64,000 nucleotides of DNA from Treponema sp. (GTDB taxonomy: Bacteria; Spirochaetota; Spirochaetia; Treponematales; Treponemataceae): positions 1 through 64,000 of the forward strand of contig JAFUDX010000043.1 in NCBI GenBank assembly GCA_017464425.1, written 5' to 3'. Positions 42,784 to 50,676 of the stretch are shown piece after piece. Below the pieces are notes generated by a model that made no database searches, was not told the origin of the DNA, and saw only the letters and a program-made list of their open reading frames with translations. Positions within the stretch are counted from its first letter, which is position 1. Each line of letters starts with the position of its first letter. The position numbers were made by a program, and so were the translations under genes.

Positions 42784-43626
42784 ATGAAATTCCCACAGAA
42801 ATCACTTTTCTTTTTTTCCATCTTTTTTCTATTTATAAGCATTCCCGCTTTTTCATTCGGCAAAAAAGACAAATCAGAAACCGCCGAGCCAGCGCAAGAA
42901 TCACCAGCACCAGAAACGCTCGAAGTCAAAAAAGAACAGCTCAAAATCAATCTGTTTTTAGATACCGCCCACCAAAATGAAAAAACGCGATTCACTTGGC
43001 AAAACACGGCGCTGACATATAAAGACTATTTTGACACTGTTTCAGGGGCTTCAAAAGTTCACAGCACAAAAAATCTCCGCGAATTCGTATTCGACAAAAC
43101 GACAAAAAATTTTCAGATTCCAAAAGGATTGTATTGTCTATGCCTTTTTGCCGTTGCCTCTCCCGACTACCTTGCCAAAGATACCTTTAAAATTGCGCAA
43201 GATGGACTCAAACTGCTCATCACATTCACCCATCGCGGAAATGAATACAAAATCGAAAGCGATGAAAGCGGAATCATTCATGTTCCAGAAAGTTTTTCTA
43301 TCTTAATTCCAGAAAACACAGCTCCCAAAACGGAAGAAACGCCTGCCGATTCAACCGAGCAAGCAGATGCCTCCCCCGCGCACGCAATTTCTGAATTCAA
43401 AGAGGACCGCCCCGAAACATCACTCAAAACCATTTTTACGGGGAAACTCAAAACCACCTATTCAGCAGAAGGAATTTTTACGCTCAAAGGAACGCTCAAA
43501 CTCACAGAAAACAAAGAGCCTGAAGCACAGCCAAATGAAGAATCCCCCGCCAGCGAAATTCCAGAAACTGACACGGTGGAGATGCCACCAAGCGAAACTC
43601 CGATGGAGCCAGAAAAAACTAAATAG
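42784..43626 (+). CDS. Exported proline/glutamate-rich protein, unknown function
   Basis: A 280-residue protein with a signal peptide (about 1-23, ending AFSFG). Two Pro/Glu/Thr/Ala-rich stretches (about 28-45 and 180-205) and a similar tail (245-280) surround a beta-rich core (FTWQNTALTYKDYFDTVSGA; FKIAQDGLKLLITFTHRG). The core does not match a family I know. It probably lies in the periplasm or at the cell surface. A GTGTCA/TGA-TACCAT extended promoter (42748-42777) ends six bases before the ATG with no ribosome site. It overlaps the end of the convergent small gene by eight bases. Confidence 0.6.
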   Translation: MKFPQKSLFFFSIFFLFISIPAFSFGKKDKSETAEPAQESPAPETLEVKKEQLKINLFLDTAHQNEKTRFTWQNTALTYKDYFDTVSGASKVHSTKNLREFVFDKTTKNFQIPKGLYCLCLFAVASPDYLAKDTFKIAQDGLKLLITFTHRGNEYKIESDESGIIHVPESFSILIPENTAPKTEETPADSTEQADASPAHAISEFKEDRPETSLKTIFTGKLKTTYSAEGIFTLKGTLKLTENKEPEAQPNEESPASEIPETDTVEMPPSETPMEPEKTK

Positions 43627-43843
43627 AATCAAGCATTTCCCGAAAATAGTGGTTTTCGATTTTAGCCTCGTTCATAAATTCGCCGAATGAATTGTATTTT
43701 TTGCCCTGAAACCGCTCGCCAAAAACAATCAAATCGTTTCCGCTGTCGTCACGGTCGTAGGTGAGGTTGTAATTTTTACCGTTGTACGAAAATTCAAATT
43801 CTTTCTTTGTATTGATGAAAAAAATCAAATCATCTTTTGTCAT
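43619..43843 (-). CDS. Small hypothetical protein
   Basis: A 74-residue protein starting MTKDDLIFFINTKKEFEFSY, with an Asp/Gly/Tyr-rich beta-like middle (GKNYNLTYDRDDSGNDLIVF). It begins just after the metF stop region and overlaps the convergent upstream gene by eight bases. No family is recognised. The codon pattern is like that of its neighbours and an in-frame start with a plausible context exists, so it is likely real, but function is unknown. Confidence 0.55.
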   Translation of the reverse strand: MTKDDLIFFINTKKEFEFSYNGKNYNLTYDRDDSGNDLIVFGERFQGKKYNSFGEFMNEAKIENHYFREMLDSI

Positions 43844-43851
43844 GGCGATTC

Positions 43852-44733
43852 CTATGCGTTCGTCGCTTTGATAATTTCGTTTACATTGGCAATTATCGCG
43901 CGGGCAATCTCTGGCTTGTTCATCGTGTAGATGTGAATTCCGCGCACGCCGTTTGAAATGAGGTCGATAATTTGGTCGGTGGCGTAAGCGATTCCCGCCT
44001 GCTTCATGGCTTCGGGGCTGTTTCGGAAGCGGTCGCAGATTGCCATGAGCTTTCGCGGAATGTATGCGTTCGACAAATCGACCATGCGGCTCACTTGGCT
44101 CGCGTTCGTAATCGGCATGATTCCCGCCAAAACGGGCACATGGATTCCCGCCGACTGCAAGCGGTACAAAAACGAATAGAGCATGTCATTGTCAAAAAAA
44201 AGCTGGGTCGTGAGGAAATCCACGCCCGCATCCACTTTGTGCTTTAGGTTTTCGATGTCGGCGTCACGGTTCGCGCTTTCGGTGTGTCCTTCGGGGTAGC
44301 ACGCGCCGCCCACGCAGAAGCCTTCTTTTTTGAGGAGTGGCACAAGGTCGCTCGCGTGTGTGAATCCCGACGGAAAAATATTTTCGCCTTCAACAGCGTC
44401 TTTCGGGTAGTCGCCGCGCAAGGCAAGCACATTCGAGATACCCTTTTCTTTGAGATTTTTGATGATGTGATTCAACGCTTCGGTGGTTGAGCGCACGCAG
44501 GTGAGGTGGGCGAGTGCGGTCGTCCCCTGCGACTCGATTGCCTGCGCGATTTCGGCGGTGTAGCTTTGCGTTGAGCCGCCCGCGCCAAAAGTCACGCTGA
44601 TAAAATCAGGATTGAGTGAGGTAAGTTCGATGGCGGTATTTTTTATAGATTCAAGCGCGTCCTGTTTTTTGGGCGGAAACACCTCAAACGAGAGCGACAG
44701 TTTTTTTGAATTCAAGATTTCTGCAATTTTCAT
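43852..44733 (-). CDS. metF: Methylenetetrahydrofolate reductase
   Basis: A 293-residue FAD enzyme of the MTHFR family, reducing 5,10-methylene-THF to 5-methyl-THF for methionine synthesis. Key phrases are LSFEVFPPKKQDALESIKNT, FISVTFGAGGSTQSYTAEIA, LAHLTCVRSTTEALNHII and NVLALRGDYPKDAVEGE, then FLTTQLFFDNDMLYSFLYRL and VPVLAGIMPITNASQVSRM. The Glu/Asp/Gln residues that bind folate and flavin lie within these. A TGT-TATACT extended -10 (44741-44746) ends seven bases before the ATG with no ribosome site, a likely leaderless start. Confidence 0.95.
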   Translation of the reverse strand: MKIAEILNSKKLSLSFEVFPPKKQDALESIKNTAIELTSLNPDFISVTFGAGGSTQSYTAEIAQAIESQGTTALAHLTCVRSTTEALNHIIKNLKEKGISNVLALRGDYPKDAVEGENIFPSGFTHASDLVPLLKKEGFCVGGACYPEGHTESANRDADIENLKHKVDAGVDFLTTQLFFDNDMLYSFLYRLQSAGIHVPVLAGIMPITNASQVSRMVDLSNAYIPRKLMAICDRFRNSPEAMKQAGIAYATDQIIDLISNGVRGIHIYTMNKPEIARAIIANVNEIIKATNA

Positions 44734-44767
44734 AGACTGAAGTATAACAAAATAGAAGAAAAGAAAC

Positions 44768-44794
44768 CACAGATTACACAGATTTTCACAGATT
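44768..44794. repeat. Triple CACAGATT short direct repeat
   Basis: Three copies of CACAGATT at 44768, 44777 and 44787, spaced 9 and 10 bases, in the gap between metF and the NFACT gene. This degenerate repeat type is seen in intergenic DNA of many bacteria; its origin is unknown. Confidence 0.6.
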
Positions 44795-44806
44795 AAAAAC
44801 TACCCC

Positions 44807-44822
44807 ATAGCGTCGTTAGACG
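44807..44822. terminator. Small hairpin downstream of the NFACT gene
   Basis: GCGTC and GACGC form a short stem around GTTA in the gap between metF and the NFACT gene, read downstream of the latter. The stem is short and there is no T-run, so termination is doubtful. Confidence 0.35.
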
Positions 44823-44873
44823 CGTAGTGTTAGCACAACTTTCCAAACAAAGAAATCCGAGTGACAATTTCCT

Positions 44874-46442
44874 CTATTCGTGATTTCCTAAAATTTCCCG
44901 AATCTTCTTTTCGTCCAATTTGATGAATAAATTCTTTTCGTTCGTGGGGAGAACTGTGCCTTTGGGGGCATTTTTGGCACGGCGCAAGTGCTTAACCTGT
45001 GTGTAATACAAATCTGCGCTTCCGTTTTTGCGCGCTTTTGAATAATACACGGCGAGGTTTCCCGCGGCGAGCAGGATTTCAAGCGGAACGGTCTTTCCCG
45101 GGCGGTTTTTGATGAATACATAGCCGCCGTGATAGTCGCGCACATGAAGCCACATATCCGCGCCCTTGACCGTGTGGCGGAGCAAGTCGTCGTTTTCGCT
45201 CGCGTCGCGCCCCACGATAATCTGCCAGCCGTCAATCACAAAGTCCAAGCCGGGATGCGCCTTTTTTTCCTGCTGGCGCGGTTTTTGCGTTTTGCGCAAG
45301 ATTTGCTCAAGTTTAATCGGATTTTTTTCAGCGATGATTTTTGCGTACTGCGCTTCAAGCTCGGCGAGCGATTTTTCGGCGGAGTCAATGTCGTAGTCGA
45401 GGTTTTCAAGCCCGCTCGTCTGCTTTTTGTAAGTCTCGTAGTAAGCGGCGGCGTTTTCCTGAGCGGATTTTTTCGGGTCGATTTTGATGCTCACTTTTTT
45501 GCCCGTGTCAAAATCCTCACATTCAAGGAAATTGGAATTTCCGTTGAGCGCATAGCCGTACGCGAGAATCAAATCGCCCTGATGCTTGTACTGCCCCGCG
45601 TTTTTGAAAGTTTCGCGCTTTTCTTTGAGCCGTTCAAGCGCGGCGACCTGTTTGCTTTTGTGCGATTCGTACCATTTTTCTGCCTGCTCCAAAAGCGATT
45701 CGAGCGAAGTCTGCGCCGCGTTTTCAGAATAGAACAAATCAACTTTTTGGTTGAAGGACATGGATTGTCGGGGCACGCCCGACAATGACATATCTTGCGT
45801 ACCGTTCCTGTCATATTCGGGCGTGAGGCGAATATCTATTTCGGCGAAATCCCTTATGGGAAATTTCTCGTTCAGCGTGGCGATTTCGGTTTCGGAAAGA
45901 AGCTTTTCTTCGGGCAGGGTAATCGTTTCGCCCGTTTTTTCACCTTTGGCGGGGCGGCGGTAGAACGAATCAAGGATTACGCCGTCTTTGTCGCACAAAA
46001 AAATGTTCCCCGCGTTCGACCACAATCGGATATAGAGCGAGAACAGTTCGTCTCCATCTTCGGTTTGGACGGATTTTGCTCTTTTTGCGGCGTGCTCCTG
46101 AGCTTGCGGCATCACATAAATCGCGCCTGCTTTTTCGAGTTCCAGTTTAATGATTCGCTCTTTTCCGAGTTGCGAGCATGAGAGAATCCGCGCACCTTTG
46201 ATTTTGGATTTGAGCATTTCGTTAAAGCGGAGCGGCTTTTCGTTCTTGGTGATTTTGCGCCGTGTCTCGCAGATTCGGCACGCCCCCGCTTCAAGAGAAA
46301 TAAAAACCGTTTTAGGCATGCCCGGCTTGTAGGTGTAGAGCGCGAGCGAGTTGAAGTTGGGCTGCACGACTTCCTGCACGAACGCGCCCGCTAAATCGAG
46401 TTCCGAGAGAATGAGGTCGATTTCGTTGCAATTTAAAGACAT
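44874..46442 (-). CDS. NFACT (RqcH/Fbp54-like) ribosome quality-control protein
   Basis: A 522-residue protein: NFACT-N region (about 1-170), a long coiled coil (about 220-350), and the NFACT-R domain (about 385-510: HPGLDFVIDGWQIIVGRDAS, DMWLHVRDYHGGYVFIKNRP, LLAAGNLAVYYSKARKNGSA). RqcH proteins bind 50S subunits with stalled nascent chains and add alanine tails; related proteins bind fibronectin at the surface. A perfect palindrome inside the gene (45763-45790) encodes DMSLSGVPRQSMS around residue 220, apparently an in-frame insertion. The ATG sits one base from the stop of the upstream PfkB gene, so the two are translationally coupled. Confidence 0.85.
   Translation of the reverse strand: MSLNCNEIDLILSELDLAGAFVQEVVQPNFNSLALYTYKPGMPKTVFISLEAGACRICETRRKITKNEKPLRFNEMLKSKIKGARILSCSQLGKERIIKLELEKAGAIYVMPQAQEHAAKRAKSVQTEDGDELFSLYIRLWSNAGNIFLCDKDGVILDSFYRRPAKGEKTGETITLPEEKLLSETEIATLNEKFPIRDFAEIDIRLTPEYDRNGTQDMSLSGVPRQSMSFNQKVDLFYSENAAQTSLESLLEQAEKWYESHKSKQVAALERLKEKRETFKNAGQYKHQGDLILAYGYALNGNSNFLECEDFDTGKKVSIKIDPKKSAQENAAAYYETYKKQTSGLENLDYDIDSAEKSLAELEAQYAKIIAEKNPIKLEQILRKTQKPRQQEKKAHPGLDFVIDGWQIIVGRDASENDDLLRHTVKGADMWLHVRDYHGGYVFIKNRPGKTVPLEILLAAGNLAVYYSKARKNGSADLYYTQVKHLRRAKNAPKGTVLPTNEKNLFIKLDEKKIREILGNHE
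45763..45790. repeat. REP-like palindrome in frame inside the NFACT gene
   Basis: ATTGTCGGG pairs perfectly with CCCGACAAT around GCACG, and on the minus strand it begins GTCATTG and ends CCA, as in the intergenic elements at 34211-34272. It adds about nine in-frame codons without breaking the gene. Confidence 0.75.
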
Positions 46443-46443
46443 G

Positions 46444-47367
46444 TTAGTTTGTGCTGAGTTGCTGGAGCGAGCCAGGAACAAGCGTGGTTGCATTGATTGC
46501 CGCGCAATGCGTACCTGATTTGAGCGCGCTTTCCACGCTTCCAGTGAGCAAATAATCATGCAAGAAGCCCGCCGCAAATGTATCTCCGCACGCCGTTGTA
46601 TTTAAAGGCGAGACAGGCTCGATAGGACAGTGCATGAGCGTGCCCTTTTCGGCAGCAATCGTGTCTTTTGTGCCACGAGTAACCACGATAATAGTGCCCA
46701 ATTCCTTGCTTTTTTGCACGATTGAGGATTCAAGGTCTTTTTCGCTCAAAAGCGAGTCGCAGAATGTCTGACAATATTCTTCTTCGTTTATTTTTATAAT
46801 CTGAGGAACACAACTTCTGAGCGTACCAAGCAAGTCTTTGCCCCGAAAATCAGCAAGAATCAATTTTCCGGATTTGTGGGCAACTTCACAGATTCTTTCG
46901 CAAATATTTGCTGACCATGCGGCAGGACGGCTTCCCGCAAACAAAAGGGCATCGCACACGGCCATGTATTCGCGGACGGATTCAATAAGAGTAAGTTCCG
47001 CCTCTGCCCCTGCAAGATGACGGATGTTTTCTACCTCGTCGGCAACGATTTCTGTGGTTGTATGTGCGTGAGTATCAAGAAGCGTCCAGCACTCGCGGGT
47101 ATTTCCTTCGACATACACAGGATGCAGGTACAAATCATTATCGCGGGAAGCAAGCACCATGAACTGCTCTGCGTTTGCGTTTCCAACAGGACAAATTGCA
47201 ACGGAACACCCTTGCTCAAGCTGATTCAAGACACGCGCGGCATTCAGAGCCTTGCCACTGACATCTTCGCGCCAATTTTGCGAGCGATTTACAGCATCGA
47301 CAGAAAATGAATCGAATTGAATTGTCCTCTGAACTGTTGCACTTAAACAAACACAAAGAATTTTCAT
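46444..47367 (-). CDS. PfkB-family carbohydrate kinase (1-phosphofructokinase type)
   Basis: A 307-residue PfkB/ribokinase-family kinase. The start KILCVCLSATVQRTIQFDSF, the DVSGKALNAARVLNQLEQG substrate loop, and the catalytic motif near the end, NTTACGDTFAAGFLHDYLL (the usual GSGD reads ACGD), place it with FruK/LacC-type sugar-phosphate kinases. The altered first residue of the catalytic loop could lower activity but the Asp is kept. A clear TTGCAA/CATACT promoter (47374-47402) ends six bases before the ATG with no ribosome site. Its stop lies one base before the NFACT start. Substrate is inferred from the subfamily. Confidence 0.82.
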   Translation of the reverse strand: MKILCVCLSATVQRTIQFDSFSVDAVNRSQNWREDVSGKALNAARVLNQLEQGCSVAICPVGNANAEQFMVLASRDNDLYLHPVYVEGNTRECWTLLDTHAHTTTEIVADEVENIRHLAGAEAELTLIESVREYMAVCDALLFAGSRPAAWSANICERICEVAHKSGKLILADFRGKDLLGTLRSCVPQIIKINEEEYCQTFCDSLLSEKDLESSIVQKSKELGTIIVVTRGTKDTIAAEKGTLMHCPIEPVSPLNTTACGDTFAAGFLHDYLLTGSVESALKSGTHCAAINATTLVPGSLQQLSTN

Positions 47368-47373
47368 TGTGTT

Positions 47374-47402
47374 AGTATGACCAATTTAAGCGATTTTTGC
47401 AA
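47374..47402 (-). promoter_or_regulatory. Promoter giving a leaderless PfkB-NFACT mRNA
   Basis: TTGCAA (47397-47402), 17-base spacer, CATACT (47374-47379) on the minus strand. The ATG at 47367 is seven bases after the -10 box. Confidence 0.7.
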
Positions 47403-47418
47403 GACAGAACACAAGGCA

Positions 47419-48807
47419 TTACATGGGGTTAAATCGTTCGGAAGCAAGAACGCGCGTTAAGTGAACGAAGCAATCCGGGTATTTTTTTATGAACTGTGCG
47501 AGCGTCATTTCCTTGCCGTTTTCAAAAACAGTGCACCCAAACTGGCCGTTTTTGTCAAAATAGGGGAAAATCGCCGCAGAAGAATCAAATACCTTAAATT
47601 CAGGCGTTCCATCGCTTGGTTTTACCGTTCTTCGGATAGCGGCAAGATAAAAATAGGTAGGCTCCGTTGTTCCCAGCACATACAAAAGCGGACGCAAATA
47701 TTTTATTTCGTATCCCGAATTTTTTATATATCCTGCGACTGATGTGATTCCTTTTTCAGAGACTTCCGCGCTGAACGGCTCAATTTTGACATCAACGCCT
47801 GACTCTTCATACAGATAGTTTTTCCCCGTCTGTATGGAAAGTTTTGCGGCGGCAAGATTTCTCGTCCAGTCAAGCGAATAGAACAAATTTTCATTCTGAC
47901 TTTTGATTCCCGATGCGCCGATTGGATTCAGTGAGACGGTCGGACGCAAAAGCGGCGCAACATAGGTAGAGCTTCCAGAAATCTGATTAATCAGCCCGTC
48001 GACAATCCATTTTAAGAATCCAGAATGATTCATCGTGAGGATTCCATTTTTAACATCTTCATCATCGACTTTTCTTGGCTTTCCTGTATTTTTCCCAAAA
48101 ACAAAGACAGGCTCATTTTTTTCGTCATAGCCACCATTATCGACCTGCTTTATCCGCTCAAGATTTTTATGAATTCCGTTCACCATCACTAGATTTGCAT
48201 GGTACTGCTGCGGATGAATCTCCGTATATTTCCAGGGCAATGTTTTTTCGGTAAGAGAAAGAACTGAAGCAAATGATGCGGTATAGAAATAATCAAACGA
48301 AACGCCAATCTGCACGCCACGAGAAGCAAAACAGCCGTCAATCACAAAATCAGCGAGTGATTTTGTTCCGCTCGGAGAAAACTGAACATACACATCACTG
48401 TCGGCGGCAAAATAATACCTGATTCTCAATGGCTTTCCTGTTGTGGAATCGCGCATTAAAATCCAACTGCCTGCAACATCAGCGGGATATTTGCTGACCA
48501 CCGTATGCTCAATGCCGTCCTGCGTGTACAAATCAACGGGGAGCTGCGTTTCTGGAGCGACTATAATTGAAAAAATATCACGGGTTTCTTCAAGCCGAAC
48601 TTGAAAAACCTGCCCGATACTATTTGACCGAAGTTCCGTATGATTATCCCGCACCTGAGAAAGTGATTCCTCGAACCAGTTTTCGGCAATAATTTTTCGA
48701 ATATCTGAAGAATCGGGAACACCAAGCCTATTATTTTCTGAAAAGGAAGGAACTCCTATAAAAATCGAAAAAGCGAAAAAAAGCGAAAAAAAGCGAAAAC
48801 CTTTCAT
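47419..48807 (-). CDS. Exported protein of unknown function
   Basis: A 462-residue protein with a signal peptide (about 1-24, ending PSFSE). The ATG at 48807 has a GGAG ribosome site; an in-frame TTG directly before it is not needed. The rest is beta-rich, with VFQVRLEETRDIFSIIVAPE, YYFAADSDVYVQFSPSGTKS and GTTEPTYFYLAAIRRTVKP. No cysteine lipobox, enzyme motif or known domain is visible, and the C-terminus has no aromatic barrel signature, so it is probably a periplasmic protein. It is followed by the PfkB-NFACT pair with its own promoter. Function unknown. Confidence 0.65.
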   Translation of the reverse strand: MKGFRFFSLFFAFSIFIGVPSFSENNRLGVPDSSDIRKIIAENWFEESLSQVRDNHTELRSNSIGQVFQVRLEETRDIFSIIVAPETQLPVDLYTQDGIEHTVVSKYPADVAGSWILMRDSTTGKPLRIRYYFAADSDVYVQFSPSGTKSLADFVIDGCFASRGVQIGVSFDYFYTASFASVLSLTEKTLPWKYTEIHPQQYHANLVMVNGIHKNLERIKQVDNGGYDEKNEPVFVFGKNTGKPRKVDDEDVKNGILTMNHSGFLKWIVDGLINQISGSSTYVAPLLRPTVSLNPIGASGIKSQNENLFYSLDWTRNLAAAKLSIQTGKNYLYEESGVDVKIEPFSAEVSEKGITSVAGYIKNSGYEIKYLRPLLYVLGTTEPTYFYLAAIRRTVKPSDGTPEFKVFDSSAAIFPYFDKNGQFGCTVFENGKEMTLAQFIKKYPDCFVHLTRVLASERFNPM

Positions 48808-48866
48808 CAAAATCTCCAGAAATGACAGTCTTTATCTCTTTGATTTTCGGAATTTTTTATGAGATT

Positions 48867-49820
48867 TTAAGCCCAAAAATCAAAGAAATTATACCATTGA
48901 TATGGGTGCGCCTTGCATAATTCCTCAAGATTTTTGGCATAATCGGTCGCAGCCTGAACAATCCGTTCCTCCCGTTCTTTTCGAGAGCAGGTAAAATCAA
49001 CGGTATTTTTTTTGACAAACATGTCATAGGTCGGGCGAATCGAAAAATCTTTTTGCCGCAAGCCGTTCACGAAATAGGTGGGAACATTCAAAAGCGCAAG
49101 CAGCAGAAACACGCCATACGGAAAACGCGCCTGCTCGCCCAAAAATTCGATTGGAATGTTGCGGTCGGTATGTGCGCTTACCCGATCGCCGGCAATCACG
49201 ACGATTCCGCCCTTTTCCAGCCGTTCCTGCAATAGAATAATTGTTTCCGGGCCGATATTATCTGAATTCACGAGATTAAACGAAGAATCCGGGTTGATTT
49301 GATTTAGAAGCGCGTTGAATCCCTGCGACACTTTTGCGTCAGAAATGGTGGTTATTTCCATTTTTCGCTCGGTGCCGCCCTCGTTCATGGCCGCCAATCC
49401 CTTCATCATCTGGGCGTTTCCCAAATGTGAGATGACGATGACCGTGCCTTTTCCAGAATTTATGTGCGAAACCAAATCATGCACATCATCATTCTGCCAT
49501 ACGACATCTTTAAAAGAGAATTTTCCCGCCCAACTCTGCACATTTTCCACGAGATTAAGCGCAAATGACATGACATGCTTGAGCGTAGAATGGGGAAGCC
49601 GAACCGTGCCAGGATTTTTAGATTCAGAAAGAAGAGAAAAGCCCAGTTTTATGAGATAATCCTTTGAAACATGCCGTGTTTTCTTTCCGAACAGCCAGTA
49701 AAAAAAGCCGATAGGAAAAGCAAGAAAGCGCATGAACGCGGCAGGAAATGCTTTGAGGACAAAAAAAGTCAGTTTATAGCCGAGATTGTGATTTTGTTTG
49801 ACTTCATACCACTGCGTCAT
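48867..49820 (-). CDS. LpxL/HtrB-like lysophospholipid acyltransferase
   Basis: A 317-residue membrane-associated acyltransferase. The catalytic HX4D/E-type site appears as VISHLGNAQMMKGL (His near residue 127), and GGIVVIAGDRVSAHTDRNIP with FLGEQARFPYGVFLLLALLN is the typical second region of the LPLAT family. The N-terminal GYKLTFFVLKAFPAAFMRFL segment anchors it. It overlaps the glycosyltransferase gene upstream by four bases. Such GT2-LPLAT pairs make acylated glycolipids in other bacteria; treponemes lack classical LPS, so a glycolipid role is inferred. Confidence 0.82.
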   Translation of the reverse strand: MTQWYEVKQNHNLGYKLTFFVLKAFPAAFMRFLAFPIGFFYWLFGKKTRHVSKDYLIKLGFSLLSESKNPGTVRLPHSTLKHVMSFALNLVENVQSWAGKFSFKDVVWQNDDVHDLVSHINSGKGTVIVISHLGNAQMMKGLAAMNEGGTERKMEITTISDAKVSQGFNALLNQINPDSSFNLVNSDNIGPETIILLQERLEKGGIVVIAGDRVSAHTDRNIPIEFLGEQARFPYGVFLLLALLNVPTYFVNGLRQKDFSIRPTYDMFVKKNTVDFTCSRKEREERIVQAATDYAKNLEELCKAHPYQWYNFFDFWA

Positions 49821-50560
49821 TTAAAAATCTTCCTCCACAGAAGAAGCGGCGACAACACGAGCATTTTGCAGAAAAGCCGCGTGAACACCCATGAAATGCG
49901 CACATTGTCCCTGAACGCACGGAAGTTTGAAATTCCGTCAGTCGGATATGTGACTTTGACCGGGAAGAATTCTATATCAAGCCCTGCCCACATAAGCTGA
50001 ATCAAAATTTCAACATCAAAGCCCATCCGCTTGTCAAAATAGTGTTTGGTAACAAAGCGATATGTGGTCTCAGTCGGATACATTCTGAACCCGCACAGAG
50101 AATCAACGATTTTGCCGCTCCAGGTAATGATTGCACACCACATATTTGCAAATTTATGGGCATTTTTGCGATGCGTGGGAGCCGTTTCGTCATACGACGG
50201 GTAACCGCAAATCAGTGCAGTGGGAGACATTCGCGCTTCTGCCACAAAAATTGGGATTTGTTCCTTTTCGTGCTGACCGTCTGCGTCAACTTGCAGAATG
50301 TGGGTATAGCCAAGTTCTTTTGCACGGATAACGCCTGCTTTAAAAGCCCCGCCCTTTCCCTGATTCTGAGGGAGCACGACGAGCTCAATATCAGGATGAT
50401 TCTGCTTGATTTGAGAAAGATACTGCTTAGTTTCGGATTCATTTCCATCGTCAACAAGGATAATGGGAACGTTATATTCCAAAATAGATTCCACGACTTC
50501 GGCGCATGCCTTTCCGTGCCGATAGACAGGAATCAAAATACAAGGCTTAAAATAAGACAT
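49817..50560 (-). CDS. Family 2 glycosyltransferase
   Basis: A 247-residue GT2 enzyme of the dolichyl-phosphate sugar synthase type. ILIPVYRHGKACAEVVESI, IILVDDGNESE, QNQGKGGAFKAGV and the DxD-type motif ILQVDADGQHEKEQIPIFV are all in place; SGKIVDSLCGFRMYPTE and MGFDVEILIQLMW follow the family. It would transfer a sugar to a lipid carrier at the inner membrane. A TATAGT box and AAGGAG stand before the ATG, so this gene leads the pair with the acyltransferase, which overlaps it by four bases. The acceptor is unknown. Confidence 0.85.
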   Translation of the reverse strand: MSYFKPCILIPVYRHGKACAEVVESILEYNVPIILVDDGNESETKQYLSQIKQNHPDIELVVLPQNQGKGGAFKAGVIRAKELGYTHILQVDADGQHEKEQIPIFVAEARMSPTALICGYPSYDETAPTHRKNAHKFANMWCAIITWSGKIVDSLCGFRMYPTETTYRFVTKHYFDKRMGFDVEILIQLMWAGLDIEFFPVKVTYPTDGISNFRAFRDNVRISWVFTRLFCKMLVLSPLLLWRKIFK

Positions 50561-50676
50561 AACTCCTTAAAACTATACCATAAAAGCCCCGATTTGTTCT
50601 ACTTTGGTACAGACTTTGCCCCACTTTGCCTAAATGCGAAAAGTCGTTAAAATAAGCAGAATTGAGATTTTGTGGC

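Noticed and set aside
46443..46577. Upstream extension of the NFACT gene
   Set aside because: It overlaps the end of the PfkB gene in another frame and lacks NFACT conservation; the ATG at 46442 fits the family.
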